From Sipunculus nudus (lineage: Eukaryota > Annelida > Sipuncula > Golfingiida > Sipunculidae), in NCBI GenBank assembly GCA_026874595.1, contig CM049310.1:22856058-22920057 (forward strand): a stretch of 64,000 nt of DNA. Reading direction: 5' to 3'. Position 1 is the first letter of the stretch, and each line of letters begins with the position of its first letter. Of the stretch, positions 13,801-24,711 are shown piece after piece. Both the position numbers and the translations under genes were made by a program. Below the pieces are notes generated by a model. That model saw only the letters and a list, made by a program, of their open reading frames with translations. It made no database searches and was not told the DNA's origin.

Positions 13801-16800
13801 CAAACCCAACTAACAAGGTCTTTTGAAAGATAACAATCACCTCCAAGAAAACCAGGAAGAAAACAGCATCATTATTTGTAAAACATTCTCAAGAAGACAG
13901 TTTTCTTAGAGGAAGAAAACAGCATCTTTATTTGTAAAAGTTCTCAAGGAGACCGTTTTCTTGGTATCCCGTGAGTGAAAATTATAGATAACAGGATAAA
14001 TATCAAGGAACAGCCGAAGAAGTAAACATCACTTCCCTGCATGACCTCTAGCTTCCCTTAGCATGGTATGAACGGTAGCATCAGCTCAAGAACAGCTCCT
14101 CAGGTAAAGATGGTATGAGAAAAGAGTTGATCATGCAGCCAACTAAGAATATATTCCAAACATAAACTTCTATGTAGGCCCATTTTAATCAATCCTCGAA
14201 AACTGGAGCATTTACTTTCTGATTGGACTAGAGAGTGGTTTGTTATAATTATGAGAACAAATACTGAGATCACGTCTGTCCCTTCTCACCTAAGAGAGAA
14301 ATACTCTCTTCAGCACTTCAGTGCAGTTAGACAGAAAACTCACCAGAGACAAAAGATCTTCACAAGGAGAAACCATGCCTACCATAATTTTAGGAAGAAA
14401 CTATAAGAAAAGAAATGCTGAGCAACCATGAAAATCCTGTTTGACTGGATAAAAGCCCTTCAATAGAAATGCAAAACACAGACCTCATCTGTAAATAAAC
14501 AACATCCATCTAGGAATGCTCCAATTTGTTTAAGACTTGCACACAGACGCCCTATCATCATTCTTGACGCCCCTGATAACAAATCCAAGGAGAACCACAC
14601 ACAGAAACACTTAAGTTCTAGCTAGACTCTGAAGACTCTAATCACACAAACCTAACACCTGGGTCAGAATTTACTTAGATGGATCACCAGAAGAAGCAAT
14701 GTTAAATGGTAAAGGCTGCGCGTCTTCATAAAGTTGTAAGACGGCAGGAACCAGTCTACAAGGCACCAGTCTACAAACTACAGAGTTGAGATTTGTGTCT
14801 TGCTACTTGTAGCCAAAACCATGAACCAGGCACAGGGGTTAAAAGAAAATGCAGTTTTTACTAACACACTGCCACCACAAAGTCTCTCTCCTCAACAACA
14901 GATCTTCTATGTTGTAGATATCCGCCCAGTGTGGAGTAGGAGGTAACGAAGAAACAAGCCGTCTACGGCAGACAGCAAGCAACAAATCGTTCATCACATT
15001 TCCTTTGGAGAATCGATTGCACGACAGCATGGCGGGGCCGATTCACGGGAAGATAGGACAGTATACACCAGAAAGTTAGAGTGGCACAAGTTTCACAAAA
15101 ATAAATTTTCCATACAGATAAGTGTCAATATGGTGTGGGCCGACCCTACCCCTCGCATGAAAATGAAAGACCTAACCGCCACGTCAAGCCCCGGTCTATT
15201 GAAGGCCCACGAGAAGGGAGCGGCAAGGACCTTAAAGCGGGCACTGGTCTATTTCCGGACAAAAAAATAAATGTTAACAGATTTTTTTGTCCCTATTTGT
15301 TATCATTACAAATGATGATTATTTTACAACAAGCCAACGAGGCCCTTGGCTGCAGTCTGTTAAACTGTTATACGCAAAACCAACACCGCTCCTTAAAAGA
15401 GTTTGTACTTAAAGGGAACATTGCAGAGCTAGTGATTGCACTTATTTCAGGTCCTATATGAAATTCTGATGCTTCAATCATTGATATTTATGTATTATTG
15501 ATTATACTTATGTATAACATCACAAGATCCCTGACACTGTACCCATTCTTCGCCAAGTGAAAATGATTCGTTCGAAATTGTCATTTGTTTATCAGCGCTT
15601 TACCTGGCTTACTGATGCTTAGCCGAGATATCGAGTCCATCACTTCCTGTGATTTCCTCATGATCATCACTGCTGTTTTAAACTTTATTCATTTTATATG
15701 GATTGTACATCTAGTTATAATAACTGATACGAGGCACTCTCCATGGCTTGGATGGTGGCATTTGGTAGTTGGAGGTGGATTGTAAATAAATGGTGAATGT
15801 CTCTGGGGATTTAAAAAATATATCGAATTTTAAATTTATTCTGTGTCGAGAAACGATTTATAAATGAAGTAGAGTGTGATGACCTTAAAATGAATTTCCA
15901 CTTCATGGGATATCATATAAACGTTCCCCAGCATTTCGTAATCAGCCCTCAGGCGATTTCTTAGGTGATAACATCTATCATCTAGTCAATCTGCTCGAAA
16001 GGTCAATGGCAGTACCTGATTTAAGCAATCAATCGGAGGCCGTAGGCCAGTACACCCTAAGATGCCCATTAATAACATTTGATCGTGAGAAACAAAACTT
16101 TGAACATATTTTCCATCTACAGTAGGACTAAGCAGATATATTTTACACGGATACAGATTTTTTATGATGAGTTTATCATATTAAGGAACTGATAACATTC
16201 ACACGGAATTGTATTTGCTGTCCTTCAAAATTATATTTTATACAAAGTAGGAATATATCCTTGCGAGCATTTTTATTTTGCATCTGTGCTTATAAATTCT
16301 ATCCTGACACGGCCTGATTACAAATCATTTTAATAAAAATGGTAAATTTTTATGTTCCAAGCTGCCCTCCCCCTATGCTCCTCACGCAGCAGCTTTTCAC
16401 TGTAGACATCAAAGATCTCCTTAGCTTTAAACATGTGACATCAGCTCTCCTTGGTCTGATTACAACGTTTCTGGTACAGAGTTGGTGCCGTATGTTTAAA
16501 ATTTTGAGCTGAATGCAAAATGCAATACCACGTTATCATTTGTCTGAATCATGCTAAAGAAAACAGCGGTTATAATACCTTATAAAATATATTTACGACA
16601 TTGGTAATACCAACCTCACTGGTGATAGTTGACACAAATATGGACTGGCTGTACATCCATGAGTTACATTCTCTTGTCATGACGTTCTGTAGGTGTGATC
16701 TGTTCCAGGTGAGTAGCTCCCAGTCCGAGTAGCTGGAATAGTTCAGGTCGTACACCCTACACGAGTCGTACTCGTTTCCTTTCATAGGGATGGAAATAAA

Positions 16801-16989
16801 CCTCTGCTGCGCGTGGGAGAAGTTGAGCAGACGATCCACTTTACACCAATGATCTTGTTTGGCGCCCAAAAAATTCATACCCATGTTCTGATATCCAGAG
16901 AAAAAGGAAAGGAGGCCGACAAGACAATATGTAAAGAACTGGTACCACCCCATCTGGCCGATATAGTTGAAAATATCTTCGTACTGCAT
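7718..16989 (-). CDS. SLC22-family transporter, copy A (complete, 10 exons)
   Basis: Plasma-membrane major facilitator of the organic cation/anion/carnitine transporter family. Ten minus-strand exons (16989-16615, 13570-13467, 13105-12951, 12113-11945, 11600-11474, 10913-10825, 9689-9469, 9034-8850, 8483-8344, 7838-7718) join in frame to 561 codons, the usual family length. Hallmarks in order: short N-terminus and first helix; a large extracellular loop (residues about 40-125) with cysteines and sequons NFS, NYS and NRS; the GAVSDKIGRM loop motif across exons 2/3; PESPRWL in exon 5; YYGLSMNTAALSGD in exon 7; LYPTEIRN in exon 8; LPETLN in exon 9. The position aligned with the substrate-binding Asp of cation transporters appears to be Arg462, as in anion and carnitine members. 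I start at the ATG at 16989, because upstream codons in frame are TTG. Introns are GT-AG except intron 5, which has a GC donor. Substrate unknown. Confidence 0.9.
8344..8483 (-). CDS. Copy A exon 9 (donor overlaps an in-frame stop)
   Basis: 140 bp after a TTTCAG acceptor. It encodes the last helix and LPETLNKTIPETIKEA, then VFGT and the first two bases of a Lys codon. The donor GTGAGA overlaps an in-frame TGA: if the intron is retained, translation ends right after that Lys. Confidence 0.9.
8850..9034 (-). CDS. Copy A exon 8
   Basis: 185 bp between TTTTTAG and a GTGTGG donor. It encodes GKAAVTTAFSGIYVFSAEL, YPTEIRN and STISRISGMAAPYVGGPL. The Arg in STISR is the residue discussed for substrate charge. 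Confidence 0.92.
9469..9689 (-). CDS. Copy A exon 7
   Basis: 221 bp between TTGGCAG and GTAAGT. It encodes FTCSLMYYGLSMNTAALSGD, NTFLSGAVEVPANL and ALNKAGRR, the best conserved C-terminal-half motifs of the family (helices 7-8 and the loop before helix 9). Confidence 0.94.
10825..10913 (-). CDS. Copy A exon 6
   Basis: 89 bp after a TTTTTAG acceptor, phase 0 in and two bases over at the GTGAG donor. It encodes a charged cytoplasmic stretch (KEEETGKG), then LVDLFKTQNMRKRT leading into helix 7. Confidence 0.91.
11474..11600 (-). CDS. Copy A exon 5, with a GC splice donor
   Basis: 127 bp. It encodes VVPESPRWLIATGRHKEA, the SLC22 signature at the start of the large cytoplasmic loop. The exon ends GAG and is followed by GCAAGT, an exact match to the GC-AG donor consensus. 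No in-frame GT donor fits as well, because the next GT lies beyond a change of frame relative to exon 6. Confidence 0.88.
11945..12113 (-). CDS. Copy A exon 4
   Basis: 169 bp between TTGTAG and GTAAG. It encodes MEVVGPRWRVEAG and a pair of helices ending at LLIW. The first two bases complete the Ala codon split with exon 3, and the last codon (Trp) is split with exon 5. Confidence 0.92.
12951..13105 (-). CDS. Copy A exon 3
   Basis: 155 bp between a TCCAG acceptor and a GTGAGA donor. It completes the loop motif (IGRM) and encodes two hydrophobic helices. It keeps the frame with exons 2 and 4 and equals copy B exon 3 in length. Confidence 0.92.
13121..13220. repeat. (ATT)n-type microsatellite in copy A intron 2
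   Basis: TTA/ATT trinucleotides with some TTG and AAT interruptions, immediately upstream of exon 3 on the transcript strand. Confidence 0.9.
13467..13570 (-). CDS. Copy A exon 2
   Basis: 104 bp, entering in phase 0 after a TTTCAG acceptor and ending two bases into a codon before GTTAGT. It encodes YNLVC, the helix that follows the large loop, and the first half of the G-x-x-SD loop motif (GAVSDK). Confidence 0.92.
14040..15070 (+). pseudogene. Decayed LINE fragment with RNase H domain
   Basis: Lies inside intron 1 of copy A, on the opposite strand. A reverse-transcriptase-like SSGKDGM is visible near 14090-14130. A typical LINE RNase H start (WVRIYLDGSPEEA) is at about 14660, and the later RNase H motif ISAQCGVGGNEE is at about 14918. 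The frame is interrupted by many stops. Non-LTR clades with RNase H include the I, R1 and Jockey-related groups; I cannot assign this one. The left boundary is uncertain and may reach 13700. Confidence 0.6.
16615..16989 (-). CDS. Copy A exon 1
   Basis: 125 codons, phase 0 at its end. It encodes the N-terminus, the first membrane helix and the long first extracellular loop with sequons NFS, NYS and NRS. The start ATG has A at -3. The donor is GAG then GTTGGT. Copy B has exactly the same exon length. Confidence 0.92.
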
Positions 16990-16999
16990 TTTGTACCTC

Positions 17000-18105
17000 A
17001 AAATAACGGACGATTCAAGTAATTATGAGATGCCTAATTGTAATTTATTGCGCTAAAACTGGTCACTCTATGGAACTTTGCGAATAAGGCGTAGGTGCTG
17101 TTTTCAGTAAATCTGTCCAGTACTTTTATCCGTTCATTGATCAGCTGACATATAAACGATGTTTTTCTTTTTGCTGAAAATCTAGATTGATTCACATATA
17201 ATTATGCAATTTTAAAACTGACGTCATAAACGAATGTAATTTTGTCCATTTTTTTGCTCAGAAACTGCTGTTCTGGTGGCAACGAGCGTTTACCAAGTTT
17301 TGCTTCTGGTTGAAAATCATTCCCTTTATGAAACCTACTTTTGTTCAATTTAATTCATAGTTTTCATAAACCCGCGAAATACGACGCAGTCACTCATGCC
17401 CATGTCTTCCTTGTAAACTACCGGACTCTCATTAATCAATACAGGACAACGGTCATTATATCCTATTCGTTATCAAAGATGCACAAAGTCTGCAATTTAT
17501 ATCAATATTATACAGATTAAGTACAACCAGCATTTAAGGATTGATAAATTGAGCCCATCTCGGCGACACCTAAATGAGTGATAGGATTGGACTCAATTTC
17601 TTAATTGGATCATAAAATCAAACATGTCAGTCATGATTAATGTATCAACCATAATGTTACATTTGAAAAAAATATAAAAATGCATGTTATATATTAACAA
17701 GCACACATGTAGTAATGATAATTAACGAAACAGGAGAAGCTAATATTTTGTACCATATGTACAGTTTGTCATTTGACACATGATATATTTTTAAAATGTC
17801 CAGCAATTGATCGCCATAAATGGGATACATTATTAATAAGTTTTCTTCACAGCGATTTGCAGAATTGCATGTATATAGCACCAGTTGTGTCAAGCTAGAC
17901 TGAGGATGATTATGGACAAAAAAAGATCGGTGATATAAATACATGTGCGCGGAATCAGAGAACCTGTTAAATTCATGTAAGCTTGTTAACATGGATTGAA
18001 CATATTCGATATCACAAAAAAATCTTAACTTGCCAAAGCGCTCATAGGAACCAATAGAATACCCAATAGAAATCATTTTATTGTTTGAGAATTAACTTTT
18101 TATAT
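17000..18105. other. Upstream of copy A; holds an unassigned 129-codon frame
   Basis: Presumed 5' flank and promoter of copy A. A minus-strand frame (18076 down to 17687) starts with ATG and runs 129 codons, rich in Tyr, Ile and Ser with a hydrophobic end (SLIIITTCVLVNI). It matches no family I know and could be a chance frame in AT-rich DNA. Nothing else is seen. Confidence 0.3.
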
Positions 18106-18108
18106 CAG

Positions 18109-18340
18109 GAGCGGATCAAGGATTAAGGAAAAAGAGGTGTCCAGCCCAGGAGGACTAATGACAAAACCTGAAAAAAGGGTCCCCAGGTCCGAAAAATGGT
18201 GCTAGTGGTGGTGGGGGGGGGGGGGTCATGGCAGCAATAATTGATCTGACATCCTTCAAAAAGGTTGCGGCAGCTGAAAAAAAGGTAGGGGGGGGGGGGT
18301 GTCAGGACCCAATGGACCCTCTCCATGGATCCGCTTCAGT
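18109..18340. mobile_element. Short inverted-repeat (MITE-like) element with G tracts
   Basis: The left end GAGCGGATCAAGGA and the right end, read in reverse complement (GAAGCGGATCCATGGA), form imperfect terminal inverted repeats about 230 bp apart. The interior has two long G runs (18213-18225 and 18288-18299) and no coding capacity. The L1-like insertion begins just beyond its right end. Confidence 0.5.
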
Positions 18341-18352
18341 ATATTGACAGAG

Positions 18353-21300
18353 TTTTTTTTTTTTTTTTTTTTTTATTAAACAAAAATACATACATACAAT
18401 ACATACACATAGCATACAATACATTGACAACAGAACATTGTTTTACTCTAAACTGTTCAACAGGTTACTTTGTATCTCTCATATAGCTCATAAAGATAAT
18501 TCTGCTGTTTTCTGTCACTACAGCTAGACAAGACCTGTCCAACTAATCTTTTATACAGATTAAGAAAGATAATTCAGTGTTCTGAAAATCAGTTCATTTG
18601 TGGTTGTCCACCATTAGCAGTGTATCAATCTTAACTATGTAACTAATTACTATTTTGGTTTTTGTTTTAACCGATGGTTGAACCAAGTGAACAGAATTTC
18701 TGCCACTTTTCATTATGTATATCAATTTTACCATTTTGCCATGCTATACTTTTTTCTATTTCCATAATTTGTTTTATGAAAATAAGTGCATCGGTTGGTG
18801 TCGGCTTCTTTTGTCTGCACCGACTTATAAATATAAATCTTTTAACACACAAAATAACGCTGCCTATCAAACCATTATAGTTACCCAATATTACGCTTTC
18901 TGCATTAAAGGTAAAAGTTGGTGATATATTATCACATTTGGTCAACCAGTTACGTATTTCATCCCATAAAGCCTTTGAAAAAATACACGACCAAAAAAGG
19001 TGAATGTAACTTTCAGTTTCTGTTCTACAGAAAGTGCACTTAGAATCAGCAACTATTCCTATTTTTGATAGCCTGTCATTTAAATACAATGTTCTGTTCA
19101 ATATCTGATATTGAAACATTCTTAACTTTACTGAGTTTGTAGTCTTCCTAAGCTTCATGTACACTCCCTGAACTGTGTCTGTGTTATCAATATTAAGCTC
19201 GTATGCCCACTTTTTTAATGATTTTGATGGAGTTGTATAAACCTTTTCTATGAGCTTTCCATAAACATATTTTGTTACTGTTTTCATCCCAGTTAAAGAA
19301 TCTATTTTGTATATTACATGATCATCATTTTCTTCCTGGTTTATTTGTATGGTTTTCTTCCATTCAGTAGGTATACAATTGATTAACCCTTGATACAATA
19401 AGTAGTTTATCTGTGTATTAGTTTTTGAACAAAATTCCTTATAATTTAAAAACCTGGTTTTGCCTCCATCAATACGTAAAAGTATGTCTTTTATACACCT
19501 GATCCCTGAAGAATATAGCTTCTGTATGAACCTTATTTTATTATTGATTTTTAAATGAGAGTTATACCACAGTAGCTGATTGAGGATTTCTGTTTTGCTT
19601 GTTGGTATGTGATAATGAAATTTGCACCATTCATGAAAAACCTCCTTCCAGAAAGGGTTTTTAATGGACACACAGTTTACTGCATCCTTAAAGTCTAAGT
19701 TACATTTAAACATGTCTGCTTTCAGAGGAAACATACTTAGTATATGATTCCTCCATACATTCTTATTATTCTTTATAAGCAGTTTTTTAATCCAACTAAT
19801 TTTTAAGGCTTTATTCTGTGTCTGTATATTAACCATATTTAATCCCCCTTTTTCATATGGTGCTACCATTGTTGTGCGTTTAATTTTGTCTGGTTTATTT
19901 GACCAAATGAAATTATAAAGAATAATTTCTAATTTCTTCAGGTAACCTTTTCCTGGGTAAGGTAACACTGACAGAAGGTATGTTAACTGAGATAAAGCGT
20001 GACTTTTAAGTACTGTTATCTTCCCCATTGTTGTCAATCTCCTCCCTGACCATGATTTTAGGATTCCTTCTATATCTACTAGTTTGTGCTGGTAATTGTC
20101 TTTTAACAGATATTGTAAAGATGGTCTGAAGGAAACTCCCAGTACTTTGACTGGGCCATTTGTCCATTTTAAACCGGCTTCTGCAACCTGCATTTTGGCA
20201 TAGTGTGTGTTAAAGTCGTTAACTGTGAGGGGCATTATTACCGTTTTACTCATGTTGATTTTTAATCCTGACTGACTTTCAAATTCTTGTAAGATTTTTA
20301 ACGACTCAGAAATACTCTTTATATCAGCTAATAGCAAAATGGTGTCATCTGCATATTGCAGAACCTTGTAATTGTAGTCATTTATATTTATTCCAGTAAT
20401 TTTCCTTTCTCTTCTGATCTTGTTTGCTAATAATTCTGAACAGAGAATGAATAAATATGGTGACAAAGGGCACCCTTGTTTAACACCTCTTGATGGCATA
20501 AAGAACTGGGAACACCATCCATTATTGATTACACATGTGTTTGAATCTTTGTATAATGTTTTCACCCATTTCGTAATGTTTTCGTTGAAATTGAAGTATT
20601 CTAATGTTTTCCATATAAAAGACCATTCCAAGCAGTCGAAAGCTTTTTCATAATCGATGCTCATTAAATATCCTTCCAAATCTTGCTCATTTGCACTGTT
20701 TATAACTGTAATTATCTTGTTTATGTTTTCGCCAATGTATCTTCCCTTCATGAAGCCAGTTTGATCTTCATTTATAAGATTTGGAAGTAATTTTTTAATT
20801 CTATTTGCAATACATTTGGATATTAATTTGTAGTCTGTATTCAAAAGTGTAATTGGTCTCCAGTTTTTAAGATTTAATAGATTTTTGTCTTTTTTTGGTA
20901 GAAGTGTTATTACACCCCTGTTTTGTGATGGTCCAAGTTTGCCCTCTTTTAAACTGTATTCTATTGCGTTCATAAGTAATTCTTTTAGGTCTTCCCAGAA
21001 AACTTTATAGAATTCTGCTGGAATGCCATCTAGGCCAGGTGACTTGTTTTTTGCAAAAGATTTGAGGACTGTTAGAATTTCGTTTTCATTAATTTGTTCA
21101 TCTAAATTTTCTTTCTCCTGCTCATTCAGTTTTTCATGAGGGGACAATTCTAAAAAAAAACTGTTAGTTATATTTTGTTCTGTAACCACAGATTCATAGA
21201 GCTTTTCATAAAATTTCTTTTGTTCTTTTAAAATCCTTTCAGGGTTCTCAGTTACTGTTCCATCAGGAAGATTTATTTTGTTTATCACTTTTCTGTTGTA

Positions 21301-21560
21301 GTTTCTTTTCTCTAAATTAAAAAAATACTTTGTTGGTTTCTCACCATGTTCAAACCATCTGGCTCTACTCCTAAATATAGCCCCTCTAGTTTTATCCTCC
21401 ATAATCTTCTCTAGATCATTCTTGAGTGTAGCAATAAGTATCTGATTGTCCTTGGTTTGATCCTCTTGTAGAGTTTTAATTTTTTGACAGAGTTGGTAAC
21501 ATAAGGAATCGGTAGTACATGGTGTTATCTTTGCAGTGAAGAAAGGTATCAGGTTCAAAG
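18353..21560 (-). mobile_element. 5'-truncated L1-like non-LTR retrotransposon
   Basis: The element reads on the minus strand. Its 3' end has a 22-nt T run on the plus strand (18353-18374), that is, a poly(A) tail, preceded by about 290 bp of 3' untranslated sequence. The 963-codon ORF2 fragment fills the rest. The apurinic endonuclease domain and ORF1 expected upstream are absent, and sequence beyond about 21560 is not coding, so this is a typical 5' truncation from target-primed reverse transcription. I could not find a convincing target-site duplication. Confidence 0.88.
18667..21558 (-). pseudogene. L1-clade ORF2 fragment: reverse transcriptase and zinc knuckle
   Basis: Uninterrupted frame of 963 codons. 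Residues about 60-90 hold the pre-RT motif RARWFEHGEKPTKYFFNLEK, typical of L1/Tx1-type elements. Fingers and palm follow: SPGLDGIPAEFYK, NWRPITLLNTDYK, QTGFMKGR, DYEKAFD, GVKQGCPLSPYLF and the catalytic YADD, then SGLKIN. A C-terminal Cys-His knuckle reads CTFCRTETESYIHLFWSC. No endonuclease precedes it, and the first codon of the open frame is TTG, so the true start is lost and the copy cannot be autonomous. The lack of any stop or frameshift suggests a fairly recent insertion. Confidence 0.9.
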
Positions 21561-21574
21561 ATATTCTTAGTATA

Positions 21575-23310
21575 CTACGTGAACATGGTAGAATTCCTCA
21601 AGACACAAAAGACACAAATACCCAGACAGCGATTTACCTACACACTACATGTATACGCACAATCTCTCTCACACACACACCAATACACACACAGAGGGAA
21701 CAGACAAATTAAAATGTAATTTATTTTTATTGCGGGTCGACATGAACGTGATTCGCGGTTGTGGGTATAATTCTGTACTAGGGCTAGGTATGGATCATCC
21801 TATTCAGGTACAATACGTAGGCCTATTGCGATATACTTAATCCGATACCCGATAAATATTGTCGATATATGCGTCATTTTCATTTATGTATCACTTCTGA
21901 TTAAGGCTCTGTGGATAAAGTGTTTTAAAAACAACTTAAAAAAGACTGTAGTATTATAATACTCTATGATCGCTCACACCCGCCGGCTTGACATGAAAGA
22001 ACTGTATATACATTCCTCATCCAGTCGTTTATATCACAATGTCAATACGTGGTCTTATTTAAGTCTTTAAAAATAACTCGGACTATTATGAATGATACCT
22101 TTCTACTTGTTACATGGAATAACCGCCCAACCAAATGACGCTGTTATACTTGTCTGGATATATAATTAAAAATATTTTAGTTTTTTTTTTATTCTCAATA
22201 TATAGAATAATGAAGAGTTGATTCAACGACCACACGACGCAATGGTACACGCCATGTCACATTCGGGTGCAATTTATGTCAAGTCCTTTGTGTTGACATG
22301 TAACCTGTCGATCTCTTTCAAATCCTATGTTAACAGACCCTTGTTTCTTCTTGGACCTGCGATGCAAAAAACAGAGGCTCCTTTATTAGAATGAGTGAGG
22401 ATCCAAGCACTTTCGATTAGCCATAGTTTAGAGCCAGTGGTCACGAAGTTACTGTCAAAACAGGGAATAATTGGAAAGTATACTTAAAAAAAAATATATG
22501 TGTGTGTGTGTTTGTAAAACCGTACTTAAGAGGACACGATATTGGCTGCACACATAACGCGCGAGGACTTTTTCTTCTTGTGAGGACTTACACATGGGTC
22601 CTCGCAAACGAAAAGCTGTTAAAGCACTTTTGAAGCATTTGAAAAGCCGGGAAAACTATGCTGGGGAAGTTTCTTGCAAGTAACCAGAAAGAACGTTTTG
22701 CTTGGAATTTGTTTTGAGTGTGTGACAGCGCCATCTATTGAGAGGTTTGCAAGATGGTAAAAGTGTGTGTGAGGGTGTGTGTGTGTGTGAGTAAGCCGGG
22801 TGCTCGATCATATGTTTAAACTGGATAACCAACCTGTATAGCGATATCAGATCTTATTTAGATCATGAGAAGTTAGAATAAGAACCTCATATTACAATGC
22901 ATGGTTTCAGGTGTAAACAGGAAACAAAAAATATAAATAAAAGATTTTCTTATCTACATGATAGGTATACCATCTGATCTGTCAAGAAAAACTGAGAGCA
23001 GCTTGGTTCTAAAGTTTATAATAAACACAAAATGTTTTATATGATAAAAATATCTTCCCATCCAGTGTAAATATATGTAAATATATGTTTATCGTTTGTA
23101 TTTTTTTTGCTTTGCACTTTTTGTATCAAGAGAGCATGTTACATCATTATATTATTCATTGCTTTCTTTCTAATCGTATTGCTTGTGGCTTGTTTCATTT
23201 TGGTGAAGATAATGAAGTTACATAGAATTACAACATTAATCTATACTATTTTATCTTCACATACTTTATGCATGTACTTTTACTTGTACTGTGATGTCTT
23301 ATATAATGTT
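21575..23310. other. Intergenic, no gene seen
   Basis: AT-rich DNA between the L1-like and gypsy elements. It holds a short CA-rich stretch (21660-21695), TG-rich stretches (22498-22512, 22764-22790) and no recognisable coding or RNA gene. Confidence 0.5.
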
Positions 23311-23334
23311 GTATATATGTTATATATATATATA

Positions 23335-23390
<56 letters not shown>
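23311..23390. repeat. (TA)n microsatellite
   Basis: Nearly pure TA dinucleotides with one TTTT and one C interruption. Confidence 0.95.
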
Positions 23391-23837
23391 CAGGAAAGTC
23401 ATGTACATACATTAGCCTGATTGGCTACTTTTGTAATCCTGTTATAAATAAATATGTTTAACAGAAGCGTGCATGCTTGATAAAAAGTGTGCGAGGAAAC
23501 ATGCGTACCCTAAGTATATAGGATCTCGATAGCTCTTCTTGCTAACTCTAGCAGAACTGTTCTTCCTCGGAAGCATAGTGTGAAAGCAAGGTCCTCTCTT
23601 GTACGCATATACGCGGGGGGGGGGGGGGGGGGGGGGGGTGTCAGGGAAAAATATCCAGGGGAAATATTTGGAACACCAGCATTTCTGTTACACCTGTCAA
23701 ATGACCATAACAATGAACGCCATACTGGGCAAGTTCACAACTTAGCAGCCACATTTCATCAGCTTATTGCACCATTTTTAGCCAGCATTTCGTCATATGC
23801 ATTGCACCACACCGTGCAAGGGCAGAAAAGAATAAAA

Positions 23838-24379
23838 AGAGCCACTATAGAACGCGGGCTTCGCTTCTTTTGAGGAACATATAAATAAAATTGTCTCCTC
23901 TCATTCCCTATTTAAACTCCTACTTCCCTGTAGATGTCCCTACACTCACCTCTTCTAACATAAACAACTACTAATCATCAGAAATCGCCTGAATCGGGAA
24001 TCGAACCTGCGATTTCTAGACTAGGAGCCCTACACGCTACTAAGTGAGCCGTGAAGACGAGATACCAGCAGGAGCAAGTTTTGTTCATTTATATCTGCGA
24101 TTGAAGAGGCATCTATCACGGAAATGGGAAACCATTTACTATTTTAACAGGAAAATTAAGCTTTAGGTGGGGGCTCCGCCCCCACACCCCCGTTCAGACG
24201 GGGAACCCAGGTTCCCCGGACCCCTCCTCCTCTAATATAATAAACTCCAGCTATGAGCAAAATTTAAATACGGGAATTCTGAGGAAAATGATATGTATCG
24301 GCCTTTTCCAGGAAACAATTTATTATGCGACACCCGTTGTACCGGCGGTAGGCTGAAGCACGGTTTCTATAGTTCTGCC
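23838..24379. mobile_element. hAT-like MITE with 8-bp target duplication
   Basis: 542 bp inserted in the 5' LTR. GAATAAAA occurs on both sides (23830-23837 and 24380-24387) but only once at the matching spot in the 3' LTR, so it is a true 8-bp target-site duplication and the 3' LTR is the empty site. The ends are imperfect inverted repeats sharing ACTATAGAA. An 8-bp duplication fits the hAT superfamily. Inside are two perfect GC-rich hairpins (24167-24185 and 24200-24217) and a tRNA-like segment on the minus strand. Confidence 0.82.
23985..24060 (-). other. tRNA-like segment (Arg-CCT type) inside the MITE
   Basis: Read on the minus strand, an A-box-like CGGCTCACTTAGTAGCG is followed 30-odd bases later by a canonical B box, GGTTCGATTCC. 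The anticodon region GGGCTCCTAGTC resembles tRNA-Arg(CCT). The anticodon and acceptor stems do not pair well, so this is a tRNA-derived promoter (SINE-like) rather than a working tRNA gene. Confidence 0.6.
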
Positions 24380-24711
24380 GAATAAAAGCACAAGGATGTC
24401 AAAATAGTTGGGGGGGGGGGGGGGGGGGTGGTTCATTTCTGAAGATATTACTTGTAACTCTTGTTGTACAACAGACAGAAAGATGAAGCAGTAACACTCA
24501 CAAGAGTGATGGGTGAGCTGAAGTGAATGATAGTTAAAGAATTTTGAACAAGAAGGATTGTACCGCTTGAATATATTTTACCACTTGAAATAACTGTACC
24601 GTGGAAATACTGTTATACCATATTGAAATAAAAACGAAATATTCCCCTATAACGGATTTATTAACTTCATTTATAACTACTGAGATATTTCATGGCACCG
24701 CGAGTGCCATA

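Noticed and set aside
16990-17001. Upstream start for copy A exon 1 giving four extra residues
   Set aside because: The codon at 17001 is TTG, not ATG; the ATG at 16989 aligns with the start of copy B.
21483-21600. Target-site duplication for the L1-like element (TGACAGAG near both ends)
   Set aside because: The right-hand match lies inside the coding region, not at the 5' junction, so it is coincidence.
23837-23838. Treating the 23.6, 24.4 and 26.2 kb blocks as separate dispersed repeats
   Set aside because: They align in order with the single 3' LTR at 31694-32188, so they are one interrupted LTR.
23985-24060. A functional tRNA-Arg gene
   Set aside because: A and B boxes are present, but the anticodon and acceptor stems do not pair; it lies within a transposed element.
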